Source: Gavia stellata
Taxonomy: Eukaryota; Chordata; Aves; Gaviiformes; Gaviidae
Length of the DNA: 64,000 nt
Assembly (NCBI RefSeq): GCF_030936135.1
Contig: NC_082600.1
Location: forward strand, 27,101,943-27,165,942
Direction of reading: 5' to 3'
In this document: positions 43,201-49,871 of the stretch, piece after piece
Position numbering within the stretch: position 1 is the first letter of the stretch
Layout of the letters: each line of letters starts with the position of its first letter
Made by a program: the position numbers and the translations under genes
The notes under the pieces: model-generated
Database searches by the model: none
Told to the model about the DNA's origin: nothing
What the model saw: the letters and a program-made list of their open reading frames with translations, nothing else

Positions 43201-44876
43201 ACAAAGCATATAAGTAAGTCTAAGTAAAGGCCAACTATGTACTACAACAGAAACACTTCTACAGCTTTAACTTTGTGCGGTAAGATTAAAATAGTCACAA
43301 TTCTACACTGATCAGACAGACAACTGAAACACGACCCCATGAGAAAACTAAATGAAGAAATCACTGAAGACAAGAGACAGTCATCCTGCAACATGCAATA
43401 AGCAAACAGACTGTTGCATCTCACAACAGGCCAGATGAAATCAACAGAGGTTCCGTGCAGGTCGCCCGCACGCTATACTTTGGAAAACAATTCTCCAGAG
43501 ACCAAAACCCCCCAAGAAAATTAAATTCAGCTGGGAGTTAGACTTTTCCCTAAACAACTCGTTTGCTCTTGAAAAATGATGATTTGTTACATCCCGACAA
43601 CCACCACTGGATAAAGAAGCATTTACAGAGCCTCGCCTGAGCCGTGCCATGCCCGGACTTCCAAGGGTTGCGACCGAACCCTTTAAGTATTATGCAAATA
43701 CGGCGTGTTTATTAACTGCCCTTACTCAGAGACCTTTGCAACACCCAGTACCCGCCAGCGGTTAATCGCCACCGCTGCCCTGGCGACTCCCTGCTACCAG
43801 CCAGGGCCGAAGGGGCGAGTGTGGAGGCGGCACTGCCTTACCTGGGGAGTCATGGTGGAGGGGTCCGGCTGCTCGGTGCTACCTGCCTCCTTGGCGGCGC
43901 CCTGCACGGCCTCCGGCTGGGCAGCGGCGGGCAGGGACGTCTGGGGTGGGGGGAAATGGGCCTGCGACGGCTTGGCCGGGGGAGGGATGGAGGGGGCCAG
44001 ACTGGGCTGAGCCGGCTGGGAAGGGGAGGCCTGAGAGGAGAGCAGGTAGGGCTGGGGGTGCGCCATATAGCCCTGGGCAGGAGGCGGCAGGTAGGGCTGG
44101 GAGGCGGTGGCTGGCGGGGGCTCCAGGTAGGAGGGAGGGGGCTCGGAGAAGGAGGGGGGCGGCTGGGAGGCCTGCGCCCGGGGCAGGTAGGGCTGGAGCG
44201 GCGGGGACTGGGCCGGCGGCGGCTGGGCCGGGGGCAGGTACGGCTCCGCCTGCGGGGGCGGCAGGTAGGCCTGGGCGGGGGGCAGGTAGGCCTGGGCGGC
44301 GGGCTGCGGGGACTGCGGCGGCGAGGACAGCTCCATGTCCATGGGCACTGGCGATGAGGGCACCGGCTCGCCCCAGTCGCCGTGCCCGCCCGGCGGCTCC
44401 TGGCCGTCGCGCTCCCGGGCGGCGGCGGGCGGCTTGCGGGCTGGCGGCGGCGGCTCGCGGTGGGCGAACTGCTTCTGGTAGCTGCGGACCGGCGGCGGCA
44501 CGGGCGGCGGCGGCTGCTGCCAGTCGGTGAAGGAGCCGGGCAGCGGCGGCGGCGGCAGCCCCGGAGGGGGCGGCCCCGGCGGCGGCCCCAGCAGCACAGA
44601 CTGCAGCTGCTTCTGGTGCATCTGCTGGAGCTGCTGCAGCTGCGCCAGGTGCTGCTCCTGCAGGCTCAGGAATCCTGAGGTACCGGCGGGCGGCGGCGGC
44701 GGGGCGGCGGCGGCGGGGGGCGCGGGGCCCGGCGGCGGGTAGCTGGGCAGCGGCATCGGCGGCATGGCGGGAGGCGGCACGCTGGGGGGAGGGATGGGCA
44801 GCGGCGGGGGCGGGATGGAGGTGGGCGGCGGCGGGTAGTGCCCCGCCGCCCCGTACAAGCCCCAGGCCGGGTACAT
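4110..44876 (-). CDS. YLPM1: YLPM1 (YLP motif-containing protein 1, ZAP3), complete 20-exon coding region
   Basis: Nuclear RNA-associated scaffold known as ZAP3. It binds protein phosphatase 1 and is reported to restrain TERT expression. The coding exons, from start to stop, are 44876-43842, 38192-37950, 37013-36819, 35551-34809, 30547-28127, 25392-25287, 23447-22967, 21791-21699, 21296-21122, 20973-20828, 20439-20285, 19633-19571, 17233-17114, 16828-16652, 16446-16363, 16098-16015, 14571-14485, 11437-11386, 6206-6076 and 4256-4110. All junctions are GT-AG, phases match, and the total of 6738 bp gives 2245 residues; the human protein is about 2.1 thousand. Domains: proline-rich N-terminus with YLP motifs (about 197-279), Q-rich coiled segments (about 430-580), RGG/RS repeats (about 1000-1240), D/E/R-rich stretch (about 1250-1480), P-loop kinase-like domain (1932-2107) and RVRW PP1 motif (2197-2200). 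No frame break was seen. Identification is by close match to the remembered human sequence. Confidence 0.97.
4257..6075 (-). other. YLPM1: YLPM1 intron 19
   Basis: 1.8 kb intron. No repeat or RNA gene was recognised; the small open frames at 4.8-5.3 kb have no recognisable product. Confidence 0.8.
6076..6206 (-). CDS. YLPM1: YLPM1 exon 19
   Basis: 131 bp: [20 protein letters not shown], then [20 protein letters not shown] and KKR. It contains a basic TKRKR nuclear-localisation-like cluster. Acceptor TTCCCAG, donor AGG/GTAATA. Its last codon is the Arg of the RVRW motif. Confidence 0.96.
6207..11385 (-). other. YLPM1: YLPM1 intron 18
   Basis: 5.2 kb AT-rich intron, the second longest of the gene. 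No transposon was recognised. A 150-codon open frame on the opposite strand (7936-8388) has no recognisable domain and begins with a non-ATG codon. Confidence 0.8.
11386..11437 (-). CDS. YLPM1: YLPM1 exon 18 (short)
   Basis: 52 bp: [17 protein letters not shown] plus one base of the next codon. Too short to stand out as an open frame, found from mammalian order and splice signals (TTTAG acceptor, CTAG/GTGGGT donor). Confidence 0.94.
11438..14484 (-). other. YLPM1: YLPM1 intron 17
   Basis: 3.0 kb AT-rich intron with no recognised repeat, RNA gene or extra exon. Confidence 0.8.
14485..14571 (-). CDS. YLPM1: YLPM1 exon 17 (acidic)
   Basis: 29 codons, phase 0 at both ends: [20 protein letters not shown] then TAEEEESEL. 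Acidic, disordered linker that matches mammals. Confidence 0.95.
14572..16014 (-). other. YLPM1: YLPM1 intron 16
   Basis: 1.4 kb intron. It holds a short ATTT-type simple repeat near 15670-15690 and nothing else recognised. Confidence 0.75.
16015..16098 (-). CDS. YLPM1: YLPM1 exon 16
   Basis: 28 codons, phase 0 at both ends: [20 protein letters not shown] then LQDAAIEE. End of the P-loop domain. The ATG at its first codon is internal, not a start. Confidence 0.95.
16363..16446 (-). CDS. YLPM1: YLPM1 exon 15
   Basis: 28 codons, phase 0 at both ends: [20 protein letters not shown] then RKLKEISR. Part of the P-loop domain; the CxKRNxHGR stretch matches mammals. Confidence 0.95.
16652..16828 (-). 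CDS. YLPM1: YLPM1 exon 14
   Basis: 59 codons, phase 0 at both ends. Encodes [20 protein letters not shown] and [20 protein letters not shown]. The FIILDA strand is a likely Walker B-type element of the P-loop domain (inference from position and hydrophobic-Asp pattern). Confidence 0.96.
17114..17233 (-). CDS. YLPM1: YLPM1 exon 13
   Basis: 40 codons, phase 0 at both ends: [20 protein letters not shown], then [20 protein letters not shown]. Part of the P-loop domain and almost identical to mammals. Its acceptor (CCTCCCAG) lies only about 64 bases from a CR1 insertion. Confidence 0.96.
17234..19570 (-). other. YLPM1: YLPM1 intron 12
   Basis: 2.3 kb intron, of which about 2.06 kb is CR1 copy 1. 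Only about 64 bases of non-CR1 sequence separate the CR1 from the acceptor of exon 13, so the branch point must lie in that stretch or inside the CR1. About 210 bases of unique sequence follow exon 12. Confidence 0.85.
17298..19357 (+). mobile_element. CR1 LINE copy 1, 5'-truncated, in YLPM1 intron 12
   Basis: A non-LTR retrotransposon of the avian CR1 family, in the plus orientation (antisense to YLPM1). Translated pieces show the end of the endonuclease region, then RT motifs: [57 protein letters not shown] and VLYLDFS. At about 18511 the reading jumps to [11 protein letters not shown], so the central RT segment with the F/YADD catalytic motif is missing. It continues through [20 protein letters not shown] and [20 protein letters not shown] to the 3' UTR, and ends in the ATTCTATGAATCTATGA-type octamers typical of CR1 with no poly-A. 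Several frame breaks; not active. Confidence 0.95.
19571..19633 (-). CDS. YLPM1: YLPM1 exon 12 (63-bp Walker A exon)
   Basis: A 21-codon exon, phase 0 at both ends, residues 1932-1952: [20 protein letters not shown] plus R. GLPGSGKT is a complete Walker A motif, with the nucleotide-binding Lys at about 1944. This starts a P-loop kinase-like domain related to polynucleotide-kinase folds. Acceptor TTTCAG, donor AGG/GTATGT. Confidence 0.96.
19634..20284 (-). other. YLPM1: YLPM1 intron 11
   Basis: 651-base intron with no recognised feature. Confidence 0.8.
20285..20439 (-). CDS. YLPM1: YLPM1 exon 11
   Basis: 155 bp. Encodes [20 protein letters not shown], then [12 protein letters not shown], nearly identical to mammals. 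This is the linker just before the P-loop domain. Donor AGG/GTGAGT, phase 0 at its end. Confidence 0.95.
20440..20827 (-). other. YLPM1: YLPM1 intron 10
   Basis: 388-base AT-rich intron with no recognised feature. Confidence 0.8.
20828..20973 (-). CDS. YLPM1: YLPM1 exon 10
   Basis: 146 bp. Encodes [19 protein letters not shown], then YDHGPSMFG, matching the mammalian SYRDKKDHSSSRRGGFDRP region. Donor GAG/GTATAG. Confidence 0.93.
21122..21296 (-). CDS. YLPM1: YLPM1 exon 9 (Arg/Glu/Asp-rich)
   Basis: 175 bp. Encodes [15 protein letters not shown] and [16 protein letters not shown], charged low-complexity sequence that matches the mammalian order. Acceptor TTTCAG, donor GATAG/GTACAT. Confidence 0.93.
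21297..21698 (-). other. YLPM1: YLPM1 intron 8
   Basis: 402-base intron with no recognised feature. Confidence 0.8.
21699..21791 (-). CDS. YLPM1: YLPM1 exon 8
   Basis: 93 bp encoding [20 protein letters not shown] and [10 protein letters not shown], matching the mammalian [18 protein letters not shown] region. Enters and leaves in phase 1. Confidence 0.93.
21792..22966 (-). other. YLPM1: YLPM1 intron 7
   Basis: 1.2 kb intron. No repeat or RNA gene recognised. Confidence 0.8.
22967..23447 (-). CDS. YLPM1: YLPM1 exon 7
   Basis: 481 bp. Pro/Thr/Ser-rich, with repeated [21 protein letters not shown] units. It carries the conserved block [20 protein letters not shown] and ends [11 protein letters not shown] at a GAG/GTGAGT donor. 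Confidence 0.95.
23448..25286 (-). other. YLPM1: YLPM1 intron 6
   Basis: 1.8 kb intron. Its middle (about 23.7-25.2 kb) is less AT-rich than its neighbours and could be an old, unrecognised repeat, but no diagnostic ends or coding signatures are visible. Confidence 0.7.
25287..25392 (-). CDS. YLPM1: YLPM1 exon 6
   Basis: 106 bp. It completes the split Arg codon of exon 5 and then encodes [15 protein letters not shown], continuing the helix begun by QELKMLR. It ends RPGAFQ at CAG/GTAAAT. Phase 0 at its end. Confidence 0.94.
25393..28126 (-). other. YLPM1: YLPM1 intron 5
   Basis: 2.7 kb intron. Apart from a two-unit tandem duplication at 27757-27847, nothing is recognised. Confidence 0.8.
27757..27847. 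repeat. Two-copy imperfect tandem duplication (about 46-bp unit)
   Basis: Unit 1 at 27757-27802 and unit 2 at 27803-27847. Both share AGCARTTATCAACRAGCTCA, then an AAAAAG tail. Roughly 80 percent identical by eye. Confidence 0.8.
28127..30547 (-). CDS. YLPM1: YLPM1 exon 5 (giant exon, RGG/RS tandem repeats)
   Basis: 2421 bp, about residues 739-1546. In order: FDGPRGRG-type RG motifs, a Q/S/T-rich linker, GRGMGRMDG repeats, [11 protein letters not shown] repeats, then a long Arg/Asp-rich region with conserved [16 protein letters not shown] and [11 protein letters not shown]. It ends [20 protein letters not shown]. The repeat block is larger than the one I recall in human YLPM1. The reverse strand carries long shadow frames because of the repeats. 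Confidence 0.97.
29071..29334 (-). repeat. YLPM1: 33-bp coding minisatellite in YLPM1 exon 5 (11-residue [11 protein letters not shown] unit)
   Basis: Eight 33-bp units start at 29071, 29104, 29137, 29170, 29203, 29236, 29269 and 29302. The first four read identical base for base; the other four are diverged. Each unit encodes 11 residues (RAGSRER plus GPVR or EPMR). The block is in frame and covers about residues 1144-1231 of the protein. Shorter degenerate units (SGSRERMPD and similar) continue to about 29480. Confidence 0.95.
29571..29730 (-). repeat. YLPM1: 27-30 bp coding repeat (GRGMGRMDG units) in YLPM1 exon 5
   Basis: Five or six imperfect units encode GRGMGRMDG with small variations ([18 protein letters not shown]), about residues 1012-1065. 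It lies just upstream, in the protein, of the RS-type minisatellite. Rich in Gly-Arg, as in RGG-type RNA-binding segments. Confidence 0.9.
30548..34808 (-). other. YLPM1: YLPM1 intron 4
   Basis: 4.3 kb intron that carries CR1 copy 2 (31288-32930). The remaining sequence on both sides is AT-rich with no recognised feature. Confidence 0.8.
31288..32930 (+). mobile_element. CR1 LINE copy 2, 5'-truncated, in YLPM1 intron 4
   Basis: Plus-strand CR1 of a different subfamily from copy 1. RT pieces are [77 protein letters not shown] and [13 protein letters not shown]. Near 32160 the reading jumps from NGSMS to the [12 protein letters not shown] region, so the F/YADD catalytic segment is missing. It then runs through [31 protein letters not shown] and [17 protein letters not shown] to a CTTCCAACCCAAACTATTCT 3' end with ATTCTATGA repeats. 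Antisense to YLPM1; several frame breaks; dead copy. Confidence 0.95.
34809..35551 (-). CDS. YLPM1: YLPM1 exon 4
   Basis: 743 bp (247 codons plus 2 bases), roughly residues 492-739. It opens [18 protein letters not shown] and contains SYLQEK-like and NMKNQY-like stretches seen in mammals, then a Pro/Ser/Thr-rich region. It ends with [13 protein letters not shown], the most conserved part of this exon. Acceptor is TTGCAG, donor is CCTAG/GTAAGG. Confidence 0.95.
35552..36818 (-). other. YLPM1: YLPM1 intron 3
   Basis: 1.3 kb AT-rich intron with a short poly-T run near 35780. No other feature seen. Confidence 0.8.
36819..37013 (-). CDS. YLPM1: YLPM1 exon 3 (Q-rich helix)
   Basis: 65 codons, phase 0 at both ends. 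An acidic start (EPPDDPEED) is followed by a long glutamine/alanine helix and the conserved VGFQYQ and QKHAQLQQI stretches, ending QPPHLQ. Predicted coiled coil or low-complexity helix. Confidence 0.95.
37014..37949 (-). other. YLPM1: YLPM1 intron 2
   Basis: 936-base intron with no recognised feature. Confidence 0.8.
37950..38192 (-). CDS. YLPM1: YLPM1 exon 2
   Basis: 81 codons, phase 0 at both ends. It begins [17 protein letters not shown] directly after MTPQ of exon 1, as in mammals. It continues into a KGPVVKD segment and a Ser/Glu/Pro-rich linker. Acceptor is CGTAG, donor is CAG/GTAGG. Confidence 0.95.
38193..43841 (-). other. YLPM1: YLPM1 intron 1
   Basis: 5.6 kb first intron, the longest of the gene. 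It holds CR1 copy 3 at 39350-40079. The rest is AT-rich except the last 150 bases next to exon 1, which belong to the CpG island. Confidence 0.85.
39350..40079 (-). mobile_element. CR1 LINE copy 3, 3'-end fragment, in YLPM1 intron 1
   Basis: Minus-strand copy (same sense as YLPM1), about 730 bp, cut at its 5' end within the RT C-terminal region. Translation on the minus strand shows [20 protein letters not shown], then [18 protein letters not shown] and [18 protein letters not shown], then the 3' part [28 protein letters not shown] and [10 protein letters not shown]. The left end carries AGAATCACAGAATCATTAAG, the reversed CR1 3' terminus. Closest to copy 1 in sequence. Confidence 0.95.
43842..44876 (-). 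CDS. YLPM1: YLPM1 exon 1 (start codon, proline-rich, YLP motifs)
   Basis: Encodes residues 1-345, starting MYPAWGLYG like the mammalian protein. Residues 1-65 are almost all proline, serine and alanine. A conserved Q-rich helix ([20 protein letters not shown]) lies at about 69-88. YLP tripeptides that name the protein occur at about 197, 204, 213, 230 and 262. The exon ends MTPQ at a CAG/GTAAGG donor. Its very high GC (it lies in the CpG island) creates long open frames on both strands that are shadows. Confidence 0.96.
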
Positions 44877-45412
44877 GGCGGGGCCGCGGCGACTGGAGCG
44901 GAGCGCGGCGCTTCCACAGGCCGCGGCGGCGCGTGCGGCCCACGGCGCCTGCGCGGGGACGCGCGCCTCCCTCCCGAGCAGTAGAGCCCGAGCGGGGCGC
45001 TAGAGTGTCGAGCGGCGCCCCCCATCAGGGGTTCGGCGCCAGCAGCGCGCCGCCTAGCAGGCAGCCGCCGTCACTGCGGGCGGGAGGACGCTAAGCCCGC
45101 TGTAGGGCACATAGAGAGGGGCGGAGGCAAGCCCGGGGCGCCGCTTCCCGCCCGCCCCCGGTCGGCTCGGAGAAGGGAGAGGCAGGCAACAGAAGGGAGC
45201 TAGAGCGGACCCCGGCGGGAGCGGGGGAGAGGGGGTAAGGGCTCCATTTTGTGTAGGGGGGCGACGAGCAGGCGGGTACCGCCGGCTCCTGCCGCGGGCC
45301 CGCAAGCGCCCCTGTAGGGCTGGCCCGGCCCCGGCGGCCTCCCGCCGGAATGGTGCTACCGGGGCGGGGGCGCCGGTGACCTCGGTGACCCCGGCGCGGC
45401 GGCGGTGCCGGC

Positions 45413-45424
45413 GGCCGCCATGTT
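45413..45424 (-). promoter_or_regulatory. YY1-type site (AACATGGCGGCC)
   Basis: Matches the extended YY1 consensus AANATGGCGGC. Lies about 540 bases upstream of the YLPM1 start codon in the CpG island, so it may mark the start of transcription. Confidence 0.5.
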
Positions 45425-45650
45425 TCCGCGCCTACTTGCCGCTCCCGCCAGGGGCTGTGGACAACGGCTCCGGCCCACGGCGGGTGTCGTCGCGCTGCTT
45501 CAGCCCCACGGGGCTACGGCAGAAGCGGTGTCGGTGACCCGACGTGCGGTGGCAGAGCTAACCGACGCTTGTTAGCGACTGAAGGGTGAAGTGAGCGCGG
45601 CCATAAATCCAGCTAAGCCAGGCCTCGGGAGAGGCCCACCTACGCGAAGG

Positions 45651-48600
45651 GGCTCTGCAGCCTCGTGAATGGCGGCGCGGACCCCCAGCACAGGGAGGGG
45701 GCCATGCTAGGTGACCCATCCCCTAGAAATGACGTAAACGATTTTGTGTCGTTTTCGGTGAACGTGCTGGCGATAAATCTGAGAGGCAAAAATGAGAATG
45801 GAGCAGTGGATGAGGGAAGTTGCCTCATCTGTTACAGAAGCAACTGCAGTGAAGAGCAGGAAAGAATTTTTTCTTGCGTTTCTCTCTTCCCGCACTGAAG
45901 TATGAGTTAAACATACAAATATGTTCTGTAGCCCATTAGCAAACATTTATGCAAAGTGCTGAACTCCCATTGTAGGGAAAAGACGCACGGGCTCCTGCAT
46001 CTGAATTCTGGTAGCTGGGGAGCAAAGCCTAGCGGCAACTGTTTAATATCAGCGGTGCACCAGCATTGTGGTGTCTCACTGCTTGCCCTCCTTCCCAAAT
46101 ACAGAAAACCTGAGCAATTTTTCTCATGTTCAACGCCTAGTTCATGGCTGGTGAATCAAGGATCCCTGGCCAGTGGAGAAAGGCAGGTGGAGGAGAAGTC
46201 CAAAGACTTTTCAGTCAGGAGAAAAAGCAGGAAAATCAGATTGTTAGGCAGAGAAAAAGCTTTGTCCTCACTGCTGGAAAAGCTGGACTTCGTGTTCATT
46301 TGTTGTTAAATTCCTGGGAATCCACAGAGGTGATACACCATGAATCTACAAGAAAGGCTTCAAGTAGTGTGAACTCAGGTTATGATATGCAAATCTTTAA
46401 GAAAACTATCTTAATTTAATACACATATAACTGTCTTTTCTATTCTTTATTATCCTTTCTTTTCATCTAGAGGTGATTATTTATCCTTTATTCTCTAGGG
46501 TGGTACTCCTCTAATGTTTCCCTTGCAGTGAATATGACTTCCAGATAGCATTTGCACTTTTAGCCCCCATCTCCTCCACATAGTACATGTACTTAACGTT
46601 TATATCCCTGAGCTCTTTGGGCCAGTTTACTGACTAAGCTTTCAAAAGTCTATCCTTTCAAAATAGGGAATTCCTGTTGCAAACATCCTTTGATTTATTC
46701 TCCTGATCGATTCACTCACAGTTGAGTTCTCTTGTGATCAGTTTACTCAAGATTATTTCCCGCAGGCAGGTCTCTCCCAATATTCTTGCTGTTTGTTGTG
46801 GTTACTCAATATTGTGAAGAAACCTGTTACTTCCTTTATGAAGAAATACATGTACTTAATAATTTTCAGTAGCAATTGTTTTCCAGCCTATATCAAGGAG
46901 GGCAAAGTGTAACTTCCAAATAACTTGACAGATGCTTTTGTCAACACCCAAATCTGGTTTGGGCAGCAGTAGAGTGGAGTCCCACCAGCCAAGATACATT
47001 GGTTTTACCCAACGTTATCTTGTCATAAAGCAACCCTTTAAGTCCACATTATGCCCTCTTATTCTTTTACAGTCTGTAACATTCATGTATGACATCATGA
47101 TGATTTAATTTTTTTTTTAATAGCTCATGCTCTTCCTCATTCTAAATGCTATTCTACCACATTTCAGTTATCCTTCAATTAACCAGTGTCACATCTTGGA
47201 TTAGCAGCTTAAGTTTCTTCACTTCATCTGGTGGTAATGCTGCAGCAATCTTAGGCCTTCTCGTGGTCCCCAGATAGGAGTAGAAATTACTTTCTCCCAT
47301 TCTTCAAATGATCTCAGACCTTCTTTTTGCAGCTTTTCTGATTGTTTTCTCTGTCTTCTGAAGCTATGGAAACTAGCTACAGCAAGAGACAGGATATTAG
47401 GGGGGAGGCTGGATTCCCTGGAGTTACTGAGAAACATTGCAGGCGTCTGTTTGATGTCTAACTTGTGTGCAGGTTTAAACCAACTGCCAGAGTTGGGTCA
47501 GGAAGGAATTTCTCTTCTGGTTTGGACTGGCAGTTCTGCATTCATAGGAACATCAAATCATTCTTGCTTACCAAACTCCTTCCTGTTATACAGATAATGA
47601 TCTTTCTTCCTTTGACATACTGTATATAAGTTGGATCTGAGGTTGGGATGCTATGGTGTGCATGGAGTAAATACTTCCCTGTGAACTAAATGTCTGGTAC
47701 ACAGGTTCACTGGGCCTGCAGGGGAAGCACTTGATAACTCAGGGGGTCCTTTCTTGTCCTGTGTTTCTCTTCTGACCAGGCTCTTTGAGTTAATATCCGA
47801 GGTTTTTCTGTCTTGCTAATTATACTTTATTCCTGAAGACTTCCTGATGGGTTCACTCACTGCCAATACTTTCTCCCCGCTGCTCATCCTCCAACCCTCA
47901 ACACTTCTTTAGAAATTTTCTTATGCTATTCCAGGTTGCTCCTCTTTTTACTAAAACAAGCAAGGCAGATTACAAGGAACATTAATTTATGGAGTAAAAG
48001 ACTTTAGCAAATGGGCATATTTGCTTTGATTTCTACCCACAGTTCATGCTACATACCTATATTTTTAAGTTCCTGCAATAGGCATTCTGTTGGCAGGCAG
48101 GCATTCCTCAAATTCATGATGTTGCTGTGCCTTTGACCTCTCCTCCAGCACCAGAAAGACTTCTATCAAATATTACCATGAACGTCCATTTCTTTCTTGT
48201 ACAGTCTCCTTCAGTTTAGGTTAATTCAAGTGAAGTTACTTGCACAGGAACAATTATAGTTAACTCTGTACTTGAAGAAGTCTTTCAAAACTAGAATTAT
48301 TCTGAAAACCATGTTACACAGATCTAATGCTACAACTGTTTCTCAGTCCTCATTTGACTAAACATGGTCTTCAAGTGTTCATGGCAATACATAAACATGT
48401 AGCTTAATAAAATGTGACTTGGATTGATAGAATAAAACTAAGGATATGATTTTTCAAATGTAAAATTATACACAGAGTGTAAAATCTCAGAGTTGCTGGC
48501 TACCCTTTTCTTGGCTGGATGTGGAAAAGATAAACTTCAATTGTGGTATCTTGGAAGGGGCTATGTTTTGAAAGTGTCAGTATGCTGTTACTTCAGGGAT

Positions 48601-49500
48601 GAGTTTAGTAGGTTAGCCTGCTGCAAGCAAAGAGATAGTACAAGGGGTGAGACTGATGTGTTCCCAAAGTTTCCTGCACTATCTGTAGAGGCAGAGTGCT
48701 AGCAAGAAAGTTATTAGCATGTCAGGGCATTTCCCAAGGACAGGAAATGATTAGCAGAGGAGAGGTATTATCTTCACTGTATGCTGCCCAGCATACAGAC
48801 ATCTGAGTTCAGCTATTCTCTGCAGCCTGGACCAGTGTATGGCACCACAGGATAAAAGCTCTAGTAAAGTTTGGAAATTTTCCTAATTATACCAGTCTCC
48901 CCCTTTACTATACCCCAACTTCAGCATTTTGGCCAGGAAGCACGCTACGGCATGTTGGCCCCTGGTGACCCTCATATTGTCTCTCGCCTCTCAGTCTTAA
49001 GGCAATTCTCCTCACCGCAAAGCAGAGATCAGAAGAGCAAATTACTCTTTAATTTTTAGCAATATAATGGAGAAGATAGGAGAATGCAGAGTTGCAGCTT
49101 TGAAATATTTTTTCCACTGCTTTGAGGTGCATAGGTGCCAAGCAAACAAGAGGGAGAGGTCTGTCACAACCCAGCCCTGGCCTCCCACCATCACTCTGCA
49201 TATAAGCAAAAGGACTGAGCTGCCAGCTAACCCAGTACAGACATGGGAATCTGAGCAACACTTAACCCCACTTCATTCATTGTACAGTTGAATTGTACAG
49301 CCCATCAATTCTGAATTAAAATCTTCCAGACTACTGGTCCAGAGAAGGCACACCAACTGGTGCAGATTTTTGTCCAGAACACAGATTCCAATTTGCTCAT
49401 GCGACAGGTGTGAGGGAGTTTCCCAGAGGAATACTTGTCCTCCTGCAGGTGCAGCAGTAAGAAACTTAGAAAATTTCTGTGGTTTCATTCTCAGCCAGAG
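45651..49500. other. Intergenic gap between YLPM1 and FCF1
   Basis: No gene or transposon is recognised. It must hold the 3' UTR end of FCF1 at its right side. Short open frames (for example minus strand 47219-47437) have no known product. Confidence 0.6.
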
Positions 49501-49514
49501 TTGCATCACCGATA

Positions 49515-49520
49515 TTTAAT
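49515..49520 (-). terminator. FCF1: Possible FCF1 polyadenylation signal ATTAAA
   Basis: The common variant ATTAAA on the minus strand about 300 bases after the stop. A second ATTAAA lies near 49047-49052. No canonical AATAAA was seen on the minus strand between 49.0 and 49.8 kb, so the true 3' end is uncertain. Confidence 0.35.
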
Positions 49521-49822
49521 TCAGAATGCTGCAATCACTTTTTCCAATGAAGTGGGAGTTAGGCATGTTCTGGACACTGCCGTCCTCTCTTTCCCATATG
49601 CTTCTCCCAGCTATAGGTAATCAGGCCAAGTCAGAACAAGGATAAATAAAAACAGACTCTTCCAAGTAGCTTTTTCTTAGAAGATCAAGGCTATCAAGTC
49701 AAACCAATGTCACCCACAGTCCCTTGACCAGAGTCCCAGCAAAAAAGAAATCAAGAGGGTTGGAACCAGAAGGACCCTTATCCTGGCTCGGAGTCCTGGC
49801 ATTGATGGCTTGGCTGGACAGG

Positions 49823-49871
49823 TTAGAATCGAGGAGCTCCGTAATCATCTGGCATCCTCTCAATATTGTAT
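49823..49871 (-). CDS. FCF1: FCF1 exon 8 (stop)
   Basis: 49 bp coding: [15 protein letters not shown] then TAA at 49825-49823. Too short to appear as a separate open frame. The 3' UTR continues leftwards. Confidence 0.96.

Larger units (their letters stand above)
43800..45650 (-). promoter_or_regulatory. YLPM1: CpG-island promoter of YLPM1
   Basis: Dense in CG and GC from the YLPM1 exon 1/intron 1 border to about 45.65 kb, then an abrupt change to AT-rich sequence. It covers exon 1, the 5' UTR and the likely start site. A YY1-type element (AACATGGCGGCC on the minus strand) sits at 45413-45424, a common position at or just inside the first transcribed bases. No TATA box was seen. The transcription start is not fixed by the sequence. 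Confidence 0.85.

Noticed and set aside
43821-44943. Long open frames on both strands over YLPM1 exon 1 (Gly/Arg-rich or Ala/Pro-rich)
   Set aside because: They arise from the high GC of a proline-coding exon in a CpG island. Only the frame starting at 44876 matches YLPM1.
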